Counted from the stretch's first letter, positions 16,208 to 25,036 are shown. The stretch: DNA of 64,000 nt from Ruoffia tabacinasalis (GCF_042652985.1 NZ_JBHSHQ010000011.1:1-64000), one strand, 5' to 3'. The notes: generated by a model from the letters alone, not told the origin. Numbers and translations: made by a program.

Positions 16208-17056
16208 TTATTGAAGTAATTCTTTAAAGGCATCCACAAGCGGTGTTAATGGCTTGCCTAATACCGTTTCAAAGTCATCTGATTGTACATCTAATACACC
16301 ATTTTTGATGTCACCTTGGATCGCTAGGAAGAAGCCTGCTACTGGATCTGGTAATTGATTGTCAGTTAGATTTTTAACGAATGCTTCGTCGTTAGTATCT
16401 AGAGGGGTAATTTCTTTATCTATTGCTTCTGCTAGTGCTTTAGTTAAAGTAACGTAGTCTACTGGTTTCCCAGATAATTCTAGAATATCAGGGAAAGTTT
16501 TTTCACCAGCTAAAACGATCGTAGCTGCTTCAGCGTATTCGCGACGTAATGCCCAACCTGCTTTACCATTTTCAGCGGTGTATAATAGTTTACCACTATT
16601 TAAAGCTGCACCTACTAGCGGTAGTTCATTTTCCAAGTACCAGTTGTTTCTTAAAATTGTAAATGGAATGCCGGATGCTTTGATGGCTTTTTCGGTATAA
16701 CGGTGGTCAGTTGCTAGGTCGGCAGAAGATTGGTCTGCATGGGCAAAGCTTGTATAGGTGATAAAGCTAACACCAGCTTCTTTGGCTGCATTAATCGCAT
16801 TTTGATGTTCTTCTTGACGAGTGCCGGGTGCTGATGAAACTAGTAATAAGCGGTCAATACCTGTGAAGGCAGCTTTTAAAGAGGCTTTATCTAAGTAATC
16901 GCCGATGTGTACTGTATAGCCAGCTTCAGCAAGTGGCGTAGCTTTTTCTTTACTACGCGCTAAGATGTGGATATCTGATACGGGAACTAATGTTTTTAAT
17001 TTGTCTAATGCGAGGCCACCAAAGGCACCTGTTGCGCCAGTTACTAAATATTTCAT
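16208..17056 (-). CDS. NmrA-type NAD(P)-binding oxidoreductase (YtfG/QOR2-like)
   Basis: A 282-residue atypical SDR protein with the N-terminal nucleotide-binding motif VTGATGAFGGLA, a LLVSSAPGTRQEEH strand-4 segment and FTILRNNWYLEN, a segment typical of the NmrA/QOR2 group. It is likely an NAD(P)H-dependent quinone or redox-sensing reductase. The start at 17056 is chosen because AGGAG lies 9 bases upstream; the ORF extends to 17077 without a better site. It is divergent from an Rrf2 regulator, and an 11-bp inverted repeat lies between the two starts, so it is probably repressed by that regulator. Confidence 0.85.
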   Translation of the reverse strand: MKYLVTGATGAFGGLALDKLKTLVPVSDIHILARSKEKATPLAEAGYTVHIGDYLDKASLKAAFTGIDRLLLVSSAPGTRQEEHQNAINAAKEAGVSFITYTSFAHADQSSADLATDHRYTEKAIKASGIPFTILRNNWYLENELPLVGAALNSGKLLYTAENGKAGWALRREYAEAATIVLAGEKTFPDILELSGKPVDYVTLTKALAEAIDKEITPLDTNDEAFVKNLTDNQLPDPVAGFFLAIQGDIKNGVLDVQSDDFETVLGKPLTPLVDAFKELLQ

Positions 17057-17074
17057 GAATAAACACTCCTTTTT

Positions 17075-17135
17075 CATTAACCTGTAATAATTAAAGTCAC
17101 AGGTTAATGATAGTGAATGTGCTATAATAAGTCAA
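17075..17135. promoter_or_regulatory. Divergent promoters and operator for NmrA-like and Rrf2 genes
   Basis: A perfect 11-bp inverted repeat, CATTAACCTGT at 17075-17085 and ACAGGTTAATG at 17099-17109, with a 13-bp spacer. The minus-strand promoter has -35 TTGACT (17135-17130), a 17-bp spacer and -10 TATCAT (17112-17107), so the operator begins within its -10. The plus-strand -10 is TATAAT (17123-17128), with the operator over its -35 region. The layout fits repression of both genes by the Rrf2 protein. Confidence 0.75.
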
Positions 17136-17158
17136 GAGAAAAGAGGTGGGATATTCAT

Positions 17159-17632
17159 ATGAAATATTCAGTAAAATTTAGTAATGCTATTCATATTCTA
17201 GTTTATATCGAGATGCTTCAAGGCACAGACTTATCTAGTGAGGTCATTGCCAAAAGTGTGAATGCTAATCCCGTTTCTGTTAGACGCATTATGAGTAGCC
17301 TTAAAAAGGCTGGCCTGATCACCAGTCAATCAGGAAAAGCCAATCCGAAATTAAGTAGAGAACCCGAAAATATTTCGTTTTACGATATCTATCAAGCAAT
17401 TGATGAAGCGCAACAACTATTTCGTGTGGATGAGAAGACAGCACCTGCCTGTATCGTAGGAGGTAATATCCAAGGTGTATTAGCCGAAAAATATGATCGA
17501 TTGCAACGTAGCATTGAATTGGAGATGCAGCAAATCAACTTAGGAGATATTATCTATTCCGTCTCTCAAAGTGCCAATCAATCTGAATCAAACGACGAAG
17601 AAACTAAGCAAATACTTCAACGATTTTTATAA
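17159..17632 (+). CDS. Rrf2-family transcriptional regulator
   Basis: A 157-residue regulator with an N-terminal winged helix (MKYSVKFSNAIHILVYIE; then VIAKSVNANPVSVRRIMSSL as recognition helix) and the FYDIYQAID dimerisation segment. Only one cysteine (PACIVGG) lies where Fe-S members carry three, so it is probably not an iron-sulfur sensor. It may be a thiol or quinone sensor like YwnA or CymR-type proteins. The start at 17159 follows AGAGGTGG; the ORF extends 14 codons further upstream without a site. Confidence 0.88.
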   Translation: MKYSVKFSNAIHILVYIEMLQGTDLSSEVIAKSVNANPVSVRRIMSSLKKAGLITSQSGKANPKLSREPENISFYDIYQAIDEAQQLFRVDEKTAPACIVGGNIQGVLAEKYDRLQRSIELEMQQINLGDIIYSVSQSANQSESNDEETKQILQRFL

Positions 17633-17667
17633 AAATAAGCTAAGTCGATAATACTTGGGGGTGCGCT

Positions 17668-17830
17668 ATGTCATCCAGTAAAGAATGTTTAGATTATATT
17701 TTAGAACAACTTGGGAACTTATAAGATATTACTCATCGAGCCATGATGGGAGAGTATATTATGTATTATGCAGAAAAAATTGTAGGAGATACTTATTAAA
17801 AAGGAAATTTTTTTTTGGTTATCGGGCTAC
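17668..17830 (+). pseudogene. TfoX N-terminal domain protein, inactivated
   Basis: ATG 17668 (after GGGGGTG) opens MSSSKECLDYILEQLGNL, then TAA. The same frame goes on with DITHRAMMGEYIMYYAEKIV, a typical TfoX/Sxy N-terminal domain sequence, then another TAA and decay. There are at least two nonsense changes and a 3' truncation. Confidence 0.65.
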
Positions 17831-17902
17831 GGCAATTGACCTGGTGATACTTTATTTGTAAATATTTGATTGGATTGGCAAGATGTGCTGATAGTAGGTA
17901 GG

Positions 17903-18090
17903 AGTGCTTTAGGGAGTGTGGGAATTGAAAAATCATTAGTGGTTTATCCGGTTTGAGTGACACTTAGCTAACTAACTGAAGAAGAACCAGTTGAAGGTGG
18001 CATTAAACCTGAAACAATCCGTTTATCTTTAGACTCGAAGGTGTCAGTAATATCATGACAGATCTAGACAAAGTATCAGCAGTAATTTAA
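17903..18090 (+). pseudogene. C-terminal remnant of a Cys/Met-metabolism PLP enzyme
   Basis: Reads SALGSVGIEKSLVVYPV, a stop, then EEEPVEGGIKPETIRLSL and, after a frameshift, EGVSNIMTDLDK. This is the end of an O-acetylhomoserine sulfhydrylase / cystathionine lyase type protein (family pattern: SLGG.ESL..P, GI....IRLS.G.E, DL). Only the last 60 or so residues remain, with stops. Confidence 0.6.
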
Positions 18091-18139
18091 TGCGTAAGTA
18101 AAAGTTGCGGAGAGATTACCTGTAAGCAAAAATTCAGTT

Positions 18140-18349
18140 TTGGAACGAATAAGAGAAGATAGCAATGCAAGGCTAGATGAAGCTGCCTTTGAAGAAAGAG
18201 TCATTGGGATTGAAAAGGCAACTACGGCTCTGAAGGAAGCCAAAGTTGAAGATGAGAAAATCATTTACCTTTTGCAAAAATATTGGGATTTACGCCTTAG
18301 CGAGGCAAAGGAATTTTTGCAGCAAGAAAGATACACTGAAGAGAAGTAA
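18140..18349 (+). CDS. Small helical protein of unknown function, possibly a remnant
   Basis: 69 codons from TTG 18140, or open from about 18106, giving a charged helical protein ending YWDLRLSEAKEFLQQERY. There is no ATG and no clear ribosome site; GGAGAG lies about 25 bases before the TTG. I do not recognise the family. It sits between gene remnants and may itself be the tail of a longer gene. Confidence 0.3.
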   Translation: MERIREDSNARLDEAAFEERVIGIEKATTALKEAKVEDEKIIYLLQKYWDLRLSEAKEFLQQERYTEEK

Positions 18350-18524
18350 AGGATTCCTGTAGGTAAACATCTCAAAGATAAATTCCATTTAAGCTGAAAG
18401 TACATTCAGTTTAACTATACAAATTTAGTGGATATGTTCCTGCCTACCGATAGTGCAAAAAACGCCGTGGATATGTTTCCGAGAACGGGCAACTTCGAAT
18501 GACATCAATTCTGTCCTCTCGAGC

Positions 18525-18615
18525 CATGTGGAGACAGTGACACTACTTGAGAAGAAACGTTAGTTTCGCAGAAGTAGATCTCCCGCCCATGCACGGATTT
18601 CCCAAGAAGACAAGC
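18525..18615. repeat. Dispersed repeat, copy 2
   Basis: The counterpart of 12438-12529. The shared 3' core at 18570-18615 includes gcccatgcacggatttccca and aagaagacaagc. It lies about 235 bp upstream of the CadD-like gene. The rest of 18350-18850 has no recognisable gene. Confidence 0.65.
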
Positions 18616-18850
18616 AGAATGAGCAAGCTGAGTGGCTGAAACATTGTATGTTTAATGGTATAATTCATGAGGGAACAAAGCGACTTCATAAACGTTGGTT
18701 TAGAAAGCATATGTGCCATGTAAAAAAGAATATGAAAGTAGGATGTTTTATATGAAGCAATTTATTAAACATTCCCCCTTGGCTTTGGCCAAGTTGATGT
18801 GTTTGTGTGAAAACCACCAATTCTAATAAACATATTGAAAGGGGAGGCTT

Positions 18851-19453
18851 ATGGAAATAATTATATCTTCAATGTTAGTTTTTATCTCTACGTCCATCGA
18901 TTATTTGGTTGTTTTAACGATTCTTTTCTCTACCATGAATACTGGTAAACAACGATCAATTTATATTGGCCAATATATTGGAACGGGGTTGCTCGTTGGC
19001 TTTAGTCTCATTGCAGCGTACTTCCTGAACTTTATTCCACAAGATTGGGTGATCGGGTTACTTGGTTTACTTCCTTTGATTCTAGGGATTCGGGCTATCT
19101 TCATCGATGAAGATGTAGATGAAAAGGACTTGGAAGAAAAGATGTCGCATAGACAGTCAGAAGTTGCGAGTGTGGTTGCTCTGACCATTGCCCTTGGCGG
19201 AGATAATTTGGGAATTTATATTCCTTACTTTACTGGTATGTCCTTCCAGGAAGTCATGGTTGTGATCCTTGTTTTTATCATTGGGATTTTTATCTTATGT
19301 TATTTATCCAAACGACTGGCTTCGGTTCCTATGATTGGTGAAGTAGTTGAGCGTTACGAAAAAGTCATCGTACCAGTCGTTTTCATCGGCTTGGGTATTT
19401 TTATTCTGTTAGAGAATGGTACGATTCAACATCTTTGGTCACTGATTGCATAG
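18851..19453 (+). CDS. cadD: CadD-family cadmium resistance transporter
   Basis: A 200-residue membrane protein with five or six hydrophobic segments. Residues 10-45 (STSIDYLVVLTILFSTM; RSIYIGQYIGTGLL) and the central LGGDNLGIYIPYF motif match CadD-type transporters, which give cadmium tolerance. AAAGGGGAGG lies before the ATG. The usual cadX/cadC metal sensor gene is not next to it. It is followed by a strong terminator, so it is a single-gene unit, within a region of decayed genes that suggests acquired DNA. Confidence 0.85.
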   Translation: MEIIISSMLVFISTSIDYLVVLTILFSTMNTGKQRSIYIGQYIGTGLLVGFSLIAAYFLNFIPQDWVIGLLGLLPLILGIRAIFIDEDVDEKDLEEKMSHRQSEVASVVALTIALGGDNLGIYIPYFTGMSFQEVMVVILVFIIGIFILCYLSKRLASVPMIGEVVERYEKVIVPVVFIGLGIFILLENGTIQHLWSLIA

Positions 19454-19542
19454 AATTTTAAGCAGCTTCACGGATAGTAGAATATACCATTAAAGTATTT
19501 AAGGTTGAACTTAGATACATATAACACAACCGAAATATTAAA

Positions 19543-19592
19543 GAGGCACAGAACGATGCAATATCATTTGCATCGTTTTGTGTCTCACTTTT
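19543..19592 (+). terminator. Terminator downstream of cadD
   Basis: An 18-bp near-perfect stem (gaggcacagaacgatgca against tgcatcgttttgtgtctc) with a 7-8 nt loop, then ACTTTTA. Confidence 0.8.
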
Positions 19593-19800
19593 ATGTATAT
19601 TTTTAACAATTATGGATCGCAGCTTTCTTTTTCTCTAAATGGGCAATAAGTAAGCTGATATTTTATTAATAGGTTATACTTGAATGACTGAGACAATCAT
19701 AGATATAATTCGAGAGATAATATGAAATATAGCATATACAAAAACATTTAAGAAGAATTTTGGTAATATATGTAGGAAGAGAAAAAGGGAGGCATGATTT

Positions 19801-20991
19801 ATGCAACATTCATATAAATATATAATATTAGGTGGCGGGATGGCTGGGGCCAATGCCGCAATGGAAATTCGTAAGTATGACCGTGAAGGGACATTGTTGA
19901 TAGTCACACAAGAAACTGACAAACCCTACTATCGTCCTCCATTAAGTAAAGAATTTTGGACAGAGCCAGACTATCCAAAAGAAACGATATATTATAATAT
20001 TTCGGATGATGAATCAATTGATTTCTTAACTGGGACAACTGTTAAGAAAATTAATGCCGATCAACAAACGATTGAGATTGAGAGTGGAGAAATCTATCAA
20101 TACGAAAAATTGCTTTATGCACCGGGTGGCGCTCCAAAGTGGATTGATGGGCTGGAGAGTGAGCGTGTCCTAGCTTTAAGAAACTTAGAAGATTACCGAA
20201 ACCTCCGAAAATTAGCCAAACCTAGGAGCAAAGTCATTATCGTTGGAGGAGGCTGGGTTGGAGCAGAAATTGCAGCAGGTCTAAAGCTCAATGATATGGA
20301 TGTGACGCTTGTTTTTCCTAATGAAATATTAAACGAAAAACGACTACCACTAATGCTTGCTAAAAAATTTCAACAGCGCTTTGTAGATATTGGCGTTTCT
20401 TTGATAAACAATGCCTATGCTGATAGTTACAAAGTAGAGGACGATCAAGTAAGTCTAAAACTAGAGAATGGCGCTGTATTGAAAGCGGATATTCTTGTTG
20501 TAGGAATTGGATTAAAGCCAAATGTTGAATTAGCAGAAGAGGCTGGCTTAGAAGTGGGTAATGGTGTTATTGCTGACAAGTATTTGCAAACTTCCAACAA
20601 ACATATCTATGCTGCAGGAGATGTGTTGAATTATCCAGATGTAATCATAGGACGTAATCGATTTGAACATGAAGAGCAAGCGGAGTATTCTGGGAAAGTA
20701 GCGGGACGGAACATGACGGGCGCTGAAGAAGTTTATAGTCATGGTGCGCCACTCTCTTATACGGATGTCTTAGATATTTCTATTGAAGGTGTCGGTGAAA
20801 TGAGTCGCAACCGTGATGATGCGATCATTGAAGAAGTTGCCGGAGGTTATATTGTATATTATCTTTTTAAAGGCAAACCATCTGGAATTTTAACATATAA
20901 TGTGAAAGTTGATATGGATAAGGCCCGTGAAATTCTTGTTAACCCACCGAAAACATTAGATGAGCTAACAGGGATGTTGAAGCCTATTTGA
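19801..20991 (+). CDS. FAD-dependent pyridine nucleotide-disulfide-type oxidoreductase
   Basis: A 396-residue flavoprotein of the AIF/ferredoxin-reductase type. It has the FAD motif ILGGGMAGANAA at the N-terminus, RPPLSKEFW, the NAD(P)H motif VGGGWVGAEIAAGL (about residue 150), GIGLKPN and the second FAD motif YAAGDV (about residue 270). There is no redox-active CxxC, so electrons likely go to a carrier protein or an unknown acceptor. Clear GGGAGG precedes the ATG. No ferredoxin or rubredoxin gene adjoins it. Close relatives include NirB-N-terminal and rhodocoxin reductase types; the true acceptor is unknown. Confidence 0.85.
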   Translation: MQHSYKYIILGGGMAGANAAMEIRKYDREGTLLIVTQETDKPYYRPPLSKEFWTEPDYPKETIYYNISDDESIDFLTGTTVKKINADQQTIEIESGEIYQYEKLLYAPGGAPKWIDGLESERVLALRNLEDYRNLRKLAKPRSKVIIVGGGWVGAEIAAGLKLNDMDVTLVFPNEILNEKRLPLMLAKKFQQRFVDIGVSLINNAYADSYKVEDDQVSLKLENGAVLKADILVVGIGLKPNVELAEEAGLEVGNGVIADKYLQTSNKHIYAAGDVLNYPDVIIGRNRFEHEEQAEYSGKVAGRNMTGAEEVYSHGAPLSYTDVLDISIEGVGEMSRNRDDAIIEEVAGGYIVYYLFKGKPSGILTYNVKVDMDKAREILVNPPKTLDELTGMLKPI

Positions 20992-21062
20992 ATCATTTAT
21001 TGTTTAGCTATATTAGTGTAGAATGAAAAAAACAGGCGATAAAACTGAAATAATACAATAAA

Positions 21063-21116
21063 GAGAGTCACAACACTATGCAAATAAGGCATGGTCTGTG
21101 ACTCTCTTCATTTTGT
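21063..21116 (+). terminator. Terminator of the FAD oxidoreductase gene
   Basis: Stem gagagtcaca / tgtgactctc with inner atgc/gcat pairing, then TTCATTTTG. Confidence 0.8.
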
Positions 21117-21130
21117 GCTTTATAAAATTA

Positions 21131-21445
21131 CTAGTTAATTGCTTTGTATCTCAAGTCAGTATATGTGAAGTTAAACAAAAGGGTCAAGAGAGTATCATAA
21201 TCATTCGAACTCATACTGTCTTTAAAGCTTTCATAGTCATTAATACTAGCAGACCCGATGCAGCAAAGACATGTTCGACCTATGTGTGCACCTTTTTTTG
21301 AGCCTTTCGTACAAACTAGAAAAATCAAATCATGTTCATCTAGATCTCCAGATTGGCTCCGTCGAAATCTAAATTGAGGCATAATTTGTAACTCACTCAA
21401 TCCCTTTATGAACTCCTCAAAACTAATATTCTTTTCTGGTAACAA
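21131..21445 (-). CDS. Unknown 104-residue protein under a SAM-I riboswitch
   Basis: A small soluble protein of unknown family. TTG 21445 is the likely start because AGGAG lies 7 bases before it; the longer reading from GTG 21454 overlaps that box. Visible features are FEEFIKGLSEL, FRFRRS, KKGAHIGRTCLCCIG (three cysteines near the middle) and the ending YTDLRYKAIN. The end recurs in a remnant at 15859-15936. It begins right after a SAM-I riboswitch terminator, so its expression should fall when S-adenosylmethionine is plentiful, which suggests a link to methionine, SAM or sulfur metabolism. No domain is recognised. Confidence 0.65.
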   Translation of the reverse strand: MLPEKNISFEEFIKGLSELQIMPQFRFRRSQSGDLDEHDLIFLVCTKGSKKGAHIGRTCLCCIGSASINDYESFKDSMSSNDYDTLLTLLFNFTYTDLRYKAIN

Positions 21446-21476
21446 GACAACCACTCCTAGTTATTTATTCAATTTA

Positions 21477-21616
21477 AAAAAGCACAACGAGATTCGTCGT
21501 GCCAAATAACTGGGTTAGACTCATCTTCCTCTTTCGAGTTGGATTTAGCACCTTGCCAATGGTAGGTTGCTGAAGCTTCATCGGGCCAATTCCCTCTGCT
21601 TACTCTGGATAAGTTG
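21477..21616 (-). ncRNA. SAM-I (S-box) riboswitch
   Basis: Read 5'-3' on the minus strand: CTTATCCAGAG (P1/P2 start), AGGGAATTGGCCCGATGAAG (the conserved core), CAGCAACC, AAGGTGCTAAATCC, then GATGAG and a terminator GCACGACGA-atc-TCGTTGTGC with TTTTTT (21502-21477). All conserved S-box blocks are present in order. The only gene directly downstream is the unknown 104-residue ORF. High SAM should cause termination. Confidence 0.93.
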
Positions 21617-22246
21617 TGATTTCAAATTGTATATTAGATTTTAACATAAAACATACGGATAAACAAGAAGCGTAGGATGTATTACTAGCTTGGAAAGCAA
21701 ATTGCAATAAATAAAATGGTAGTCTTTGCAAATTATTATTTAATGCAGGGTCTTCAGAAGCATAAAACTTGTGTAGGATATGATTAAAACTAGTTAATAA
21801 CTGATATTGTATAAAAATAAAGGAGAAAAAATAGTTTTACAATGCATACATGCTCAACATTTCCTGCCTATGCACAGATTTCAAAGGGAACTCAAGCAAA
21901 ATATACAGGTTGATTTATTGAACACGGCTGTTGAAGGAATGATTTTATTGACAAAGCCAATGTAAAATAATCAGTATTATTAGACTATTACTAACTCCCA
22001 TTGATGTAACAGAAAATATGGAATTACCAGAGTAGTTAAGATAAAAGAAAATGATAATAACCGTAGACGGAACAATGGAATTTTGATGGGTTTATTAATC
22101 GGAATCGTATTTGGGGTAACTTGGTTAATACTATCAAGATTACTGAGTCATTATATTATTCATAAAACGTTGAAATGAGATCCATTATCTGTCCTTCAAA
22201 TTGAGTGGTGTCAATGTCAACTTTATCCTAATGTTCTTTTACTAAT
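21617..22246. other. Gap without recognisable intact genes
   Basis: Over 600 bp of AT-rich sequence. It holds a weak third match to the dispersed repeat (cctatgcacagatttc near 21867) and a short hydrophobic ORF at 22086-22178 (MGLLIGIVFGVTWLILSRLL, 30 residues). An open stretch NDNNRRRNNGIL runs in frame ahead of it, but no start codon or ribosome site is evident. It is probably the end of a decayed membrane protein. Confidence 0.4.
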
Positions 22247-22525
22247 TTATCTAGAACTTGGGGTCACTACATTTAATATCCGAGTGCACCCATCGGTCAA
22301 GCGAATTTGATTATGGCGGTTATTCGCTGGATTCACGTATATATCTAGCAAGCCATGTTCGCTTAGTTTAGTCATTTGCATACTGATGGCTCCGTCACTC
22401 ATATTCACTCGATGAGCTAATTCTCGTAGAAAACTGTCAAATTGCTTCTCAAACACTTGTAATGAGTGGTCTGCAATTTTAGTTACTAAGATAAATAATT
22501 TACAAGAAATAGGTAAATTATCCAA
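22247..22525 (-). CDS. MarR-like winged-helix protein, short
   Basis: A 92-residue protein with a winged-helix core (FLRELAHRVNMSDGAISMQM then TKLSEHGLLDIYVNPANNRH and IRLTDG), as in MarR-type regulators but lacking the first and last helices used for dimerisation. TTG 22525 begins just after the stop of the upstream hydrophobic ORF. The start is uncertain and the gene may be a fragment. Its place in a decayed region lowers confidence that it is functional. Confidence 0.45.
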   Translation of the reverse strand: MDNLPISCKLFILVTKIADHSLQVFEKQFDSFLRELAHRVNMSDGAISMQMTKLSEHGLLDIYVNPANNRHNQIRLTDGCTRILNVVTPSSR

Positions 22526-22526
22526 T

Positions 22527-22856
22527 TCAGCCAGCTTCCAGTTGCGTTGTTGGTTTGACGGGATTAAATAATTTTCTGTATAAATAACTACCTACTAACG
22601 CGATGATTGAGAGTACAAGCCAGATGACTGCGATCTCCAAAAAAACAAATTTAATCACAGCTAATGTTGAATCGGCGAATACTAACCAGTCGGAAAAAGA
22701 GACTGGATTAGCAGTCAGAAAGAATGAAACGATATTCACTAATACATCAAACAGTCCTCCGAGTGGCAGAGCAAAGGCAAACCACTTACCATATCGATTG
22801 AAACATGATCCTTCTTTATGGAGATTACTGACGAAAGTTCAGACAGTATAACCCAT
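22527..22856 (-). pseudogene. Small membrane protein with an in-frame stop
   Basis: From ATG 22856 the frame reads MGYTV, TGA, then TFVSNLHKEGSCFNRYGKWF, ALPLGGLFDVLVNIVSFFL and two more hydrophobic segments to TAA 22527. The part after the stop is open for over 100 codons, and its earliest good start is GTG 22739, within a helix. The single nonsense codon suggests a recent pseudogene, about 108 residues when intact. The family is not recognised. It precedes the MarR-like ORF with no gap. Confidence 0.5.
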
Positions 22857-23014
22857 AAATATAACCTTTAAGATGTAGACACAGTCAAATAAATGAGTGT
22901 TCAAGCACATAATTTTGCTGATTTTAAATAAAACCTTTTCGACAAAGTGTTTTTTTTCTGTTTTTATTTAACTGAATAGGGTATATATATATATGGTAAA
23001 ACCCCAACGAAGCG

Positions 23015-23023
23015 TGTTATAAT
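23015..23023 (+). promoter_or_regulatory. Extended -10 promoter candidate for pyruvate oxidase
   Basis: TGTTATAAT (TGn plus TATAAT) about 145 bp before the ATG, with no good -35 at 17 bp. The intervening leader (23024-23168) is AT-rich. No cre site was recognised. The remainder of 22857-23014 includes a TA run (tatatatatata) and nothing else clear. Confidence 0.45.
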
Positions 23024-23168
23024 AACGATTATGACTATATTATACGTGCTTATAGGTAAAGTTTATCACTTAATATGAATATTTAATCTACAATATAGTT
23101 TAAATTATTCTAGAGAAGTGGTATTATCATAACGTTAGAAATAAGAATATTTTGGGAGGATTTTTTGA

Positions 23169-24947
23169 ATGTCAGGAAGAAAAATTAAAATCGGCTTGGC
23201 CGTATTGAAAGTATTAGAAGGATGGGGCGTTGATACTATCTATGGTATTCCATCTGGAACATTAAGCTCATTAATGGACGCGATGGGAGACGAAGAGAAC
23301 AATATTAAGTTCTTACAAGTTAAACACGAAGAAGTTGGAGCTATGGCTGCAGTGATGCAGTGGAAATTCGGTGGAAAATTAGGTGTAACTGTTGGGTCTG
23401 GTGGACCAGGTGCATCGCATTTAATTAACGGTCTTTATGATGCGGCTATGGATAATATTCCAGTTGTAGCGATTTTAGGATCTCGTCCTCAAAGAGAATT
23501 AAATATGGATGCCTTCCAAGAATTAAATCAAAATTCAATGTATGATCAAATTGCTGTTTATAACAGACGTGTGGCTTATGCAGAGCAATTACCTAAATTA
23601 ATTGACGAAGCTGCAAGAACTGCAATCTCTAAACGTGGAGTAGCTGTATTAGAAGTTCCAGCTAACTTTGGTTTTGAAGAAATCGCTGAAGACGCATTCT
23701 ATTCTTCAGGATCAAGCTACCGTCACTACGTTCCATCAGCAATCAACGATACAGATATTGATGAAGCAGTTGCATTATTAAACAAATCTAAACGTCCTGT
23801 AATCTATGCAGGTATTGGTACTATGGGACACGGACCAGCTGTTCAAGAATTAGCTCGTAAAATCAAAGCACCAGTAATTACAACTGGTAAAAACTTTGAA
23901 ACATTCGAATATGACTTCGAAGCTTTAGCTGGATCAACTTACCGTGTTGGTTGGAAACCTGCGAACGAAACAATCTTAGAAGCAGATACAGTATTATTTG
24001 CTGGATCAAACTTCCCATTCGCAGAAATTGAAGGAACATTCAGAAACATTGAAAACTTCATCCAAATCGATATCGATCCAACTATGTTAGGTAAACGTCA
24101 TAAAGCTGATGTAGCTATCCTTGGTGATGCTGGTGAAGCTGTGAACGCGATCTTAAATAAAGTAGATGCTGTTGAAGAATCTGCATGGTGGAACGCTAAC
24201 CTTAAAAATATCGAAAACTGGCGTCAATATATCAATAAATTAGAAACTAAAGAAGAAGGACCTCTTCAATTCTATCAAGTATATAACGCTATTAATAAAC
24301 ACGCTGACGAAGATGCTATTTACTCAATTGATGTTGGTAACTCAACTCAAACATCTATCCGTCACCTAAACTTAACTCCTAAGAATATGTGGCGTACGTC
24401 TCCATTATTCGCAACAATGGGGATTGCAATTCCGGGTGGTATCGGTGCGAAAAATACTTATCCAGATCGTCAAGTTTGGAACATCATCGGTGACGGTGCG
24501 TTCTCAATGACATATCCAGATGTAGTAACAAACGTTCGTTATAACATGCCAGTTATTAACGTAGTATTCGCTAATACTGAATATGCCTTCATTAAAAATA
24601 AATATGAAGATACTAACAAAAACATCTTCGGTGTTGACTTTACTGATGTTGACTACGCTATGATTGCTGAAGCTCAAGGAGCTGTTGGTCTAACAGTTTC
24701 ACGTATCGAAGATATGGACAGCGTTATGAAAGAAGCAGTAGAACAATACAAACAAGGCCGTACAGTTGTCATTGATTGTAAAATTACTCAAGACCGTCCA
24801 ATCCCAGTAGAAACTTTAAAACTGGACTCTAAATTATACAGTGCTGAAGAAATCCAAGCATATAAAGAAAAATATGAAGCTGAAGAATTAGTACCTTTAA
24901 GAGAATATCTTGAAGCTGAAGGCTTAGAATCTAAATACATTAAATAA
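23169..24947 (+). CDS. spxB: Pyruvate oxidase (phosphorylating, SpxB/Pox type)
   Basis: A 592-residue ThDP-, FAD- and Mg-dependent enzyme: pyruvate + phosphate + O2 gives acetyl phosphate, CO2 and H2O2. Seen are GIPSGTLSSLMDA, the ThDP-activating Glu in KHEEVGAMAA, the GSGGPGASHLINGLYDA segment, and the C-terminal ThDP/Mg motif GDGAFSMTYPD through NTEYAFIKNKYEDTN. The length and N-terminus match Lactobacillus and Streptococcus pyruvate oxidases rather than acetolactate synthase. GGGAGG lies 9 bases before the ATG. Codon use is strongly biased (few rare codons), suggesting high expression. It is monocistronic with a strong terminator. Confidence 0.95.
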   Translation: MSGRKIKIGLAVLKVLEGWGVDTIYGIPSGTLSSLMDAMGDEENNIKFLQVKHEEVGAMAAVMQWKFGGKLGVTVGSGGPGASHLINGLYDAAMDNIPVVAILGSRPQRELNMDAFQELNQNSMYDQIAVYNRRVAYAEQLPKLIDEAARTAISKRGVAVLEVPANFGFEEIAEDAFYSSGSSYRHYVPSAINDTDIDEAVALLNKSKRPVIYAGIGTMGHGPAVQELARKIKAPVITTGKNFETFEYDFEALAGSTYRVGWKPANETILEADTVLFAGSNFPFAEIEGTFRNIENFIQIDIDPTMLGKRHKADVAILGDAGEAVNAILNKVDAVEESAWWNANLKNIENWRQYINKLETKEEGPLQFYQVYNAINKHADEDAIYSIDVGNSTQTSIRHLNLTPKNMWRTSPLFATMGIAIPGGIGAKNTYPDRQVWNIIGDGAFSMTYPDVVTNVRYNMPVINVVFANTEYAFIKNKYEDTNKNIFGVDFTDVDYAMIAEAQGAVGLTVSRIEDMDSVMKEAVEQYKQGRTVVIDCKITQDRPIPVETLKLDSKLYSAEEIQAYKEKYEAEELVPLREYLEAEGLESKYIK

Positions 24948-24959
24948 TTAAACATTTAT

Positions 24960-25006
24960 CGCTTTCCAAAAGTAGAGTCCGACTCGCTTTTGGAAGGCGT
25001 TTTTTG
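24960..25006 (+). terminator. Pyruvate oxidase terminator
   Basis: A 13-bp stem (cgctttccaaaag / cttttggaaggcg, one mismatch) followed by TTTTTTG. Confidence 0.92.
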
Positions 25007-25036
25007 ATGGAAAATTTTTTGTTAAATTCAAAATGC

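Noticed and set aside
22995..23030. Catabolite-response (cre) site before pyruvate oxidase
   Set aside because: I looked for the TGWAANCGNTNWCA pattern in the upstream region and found no good match.
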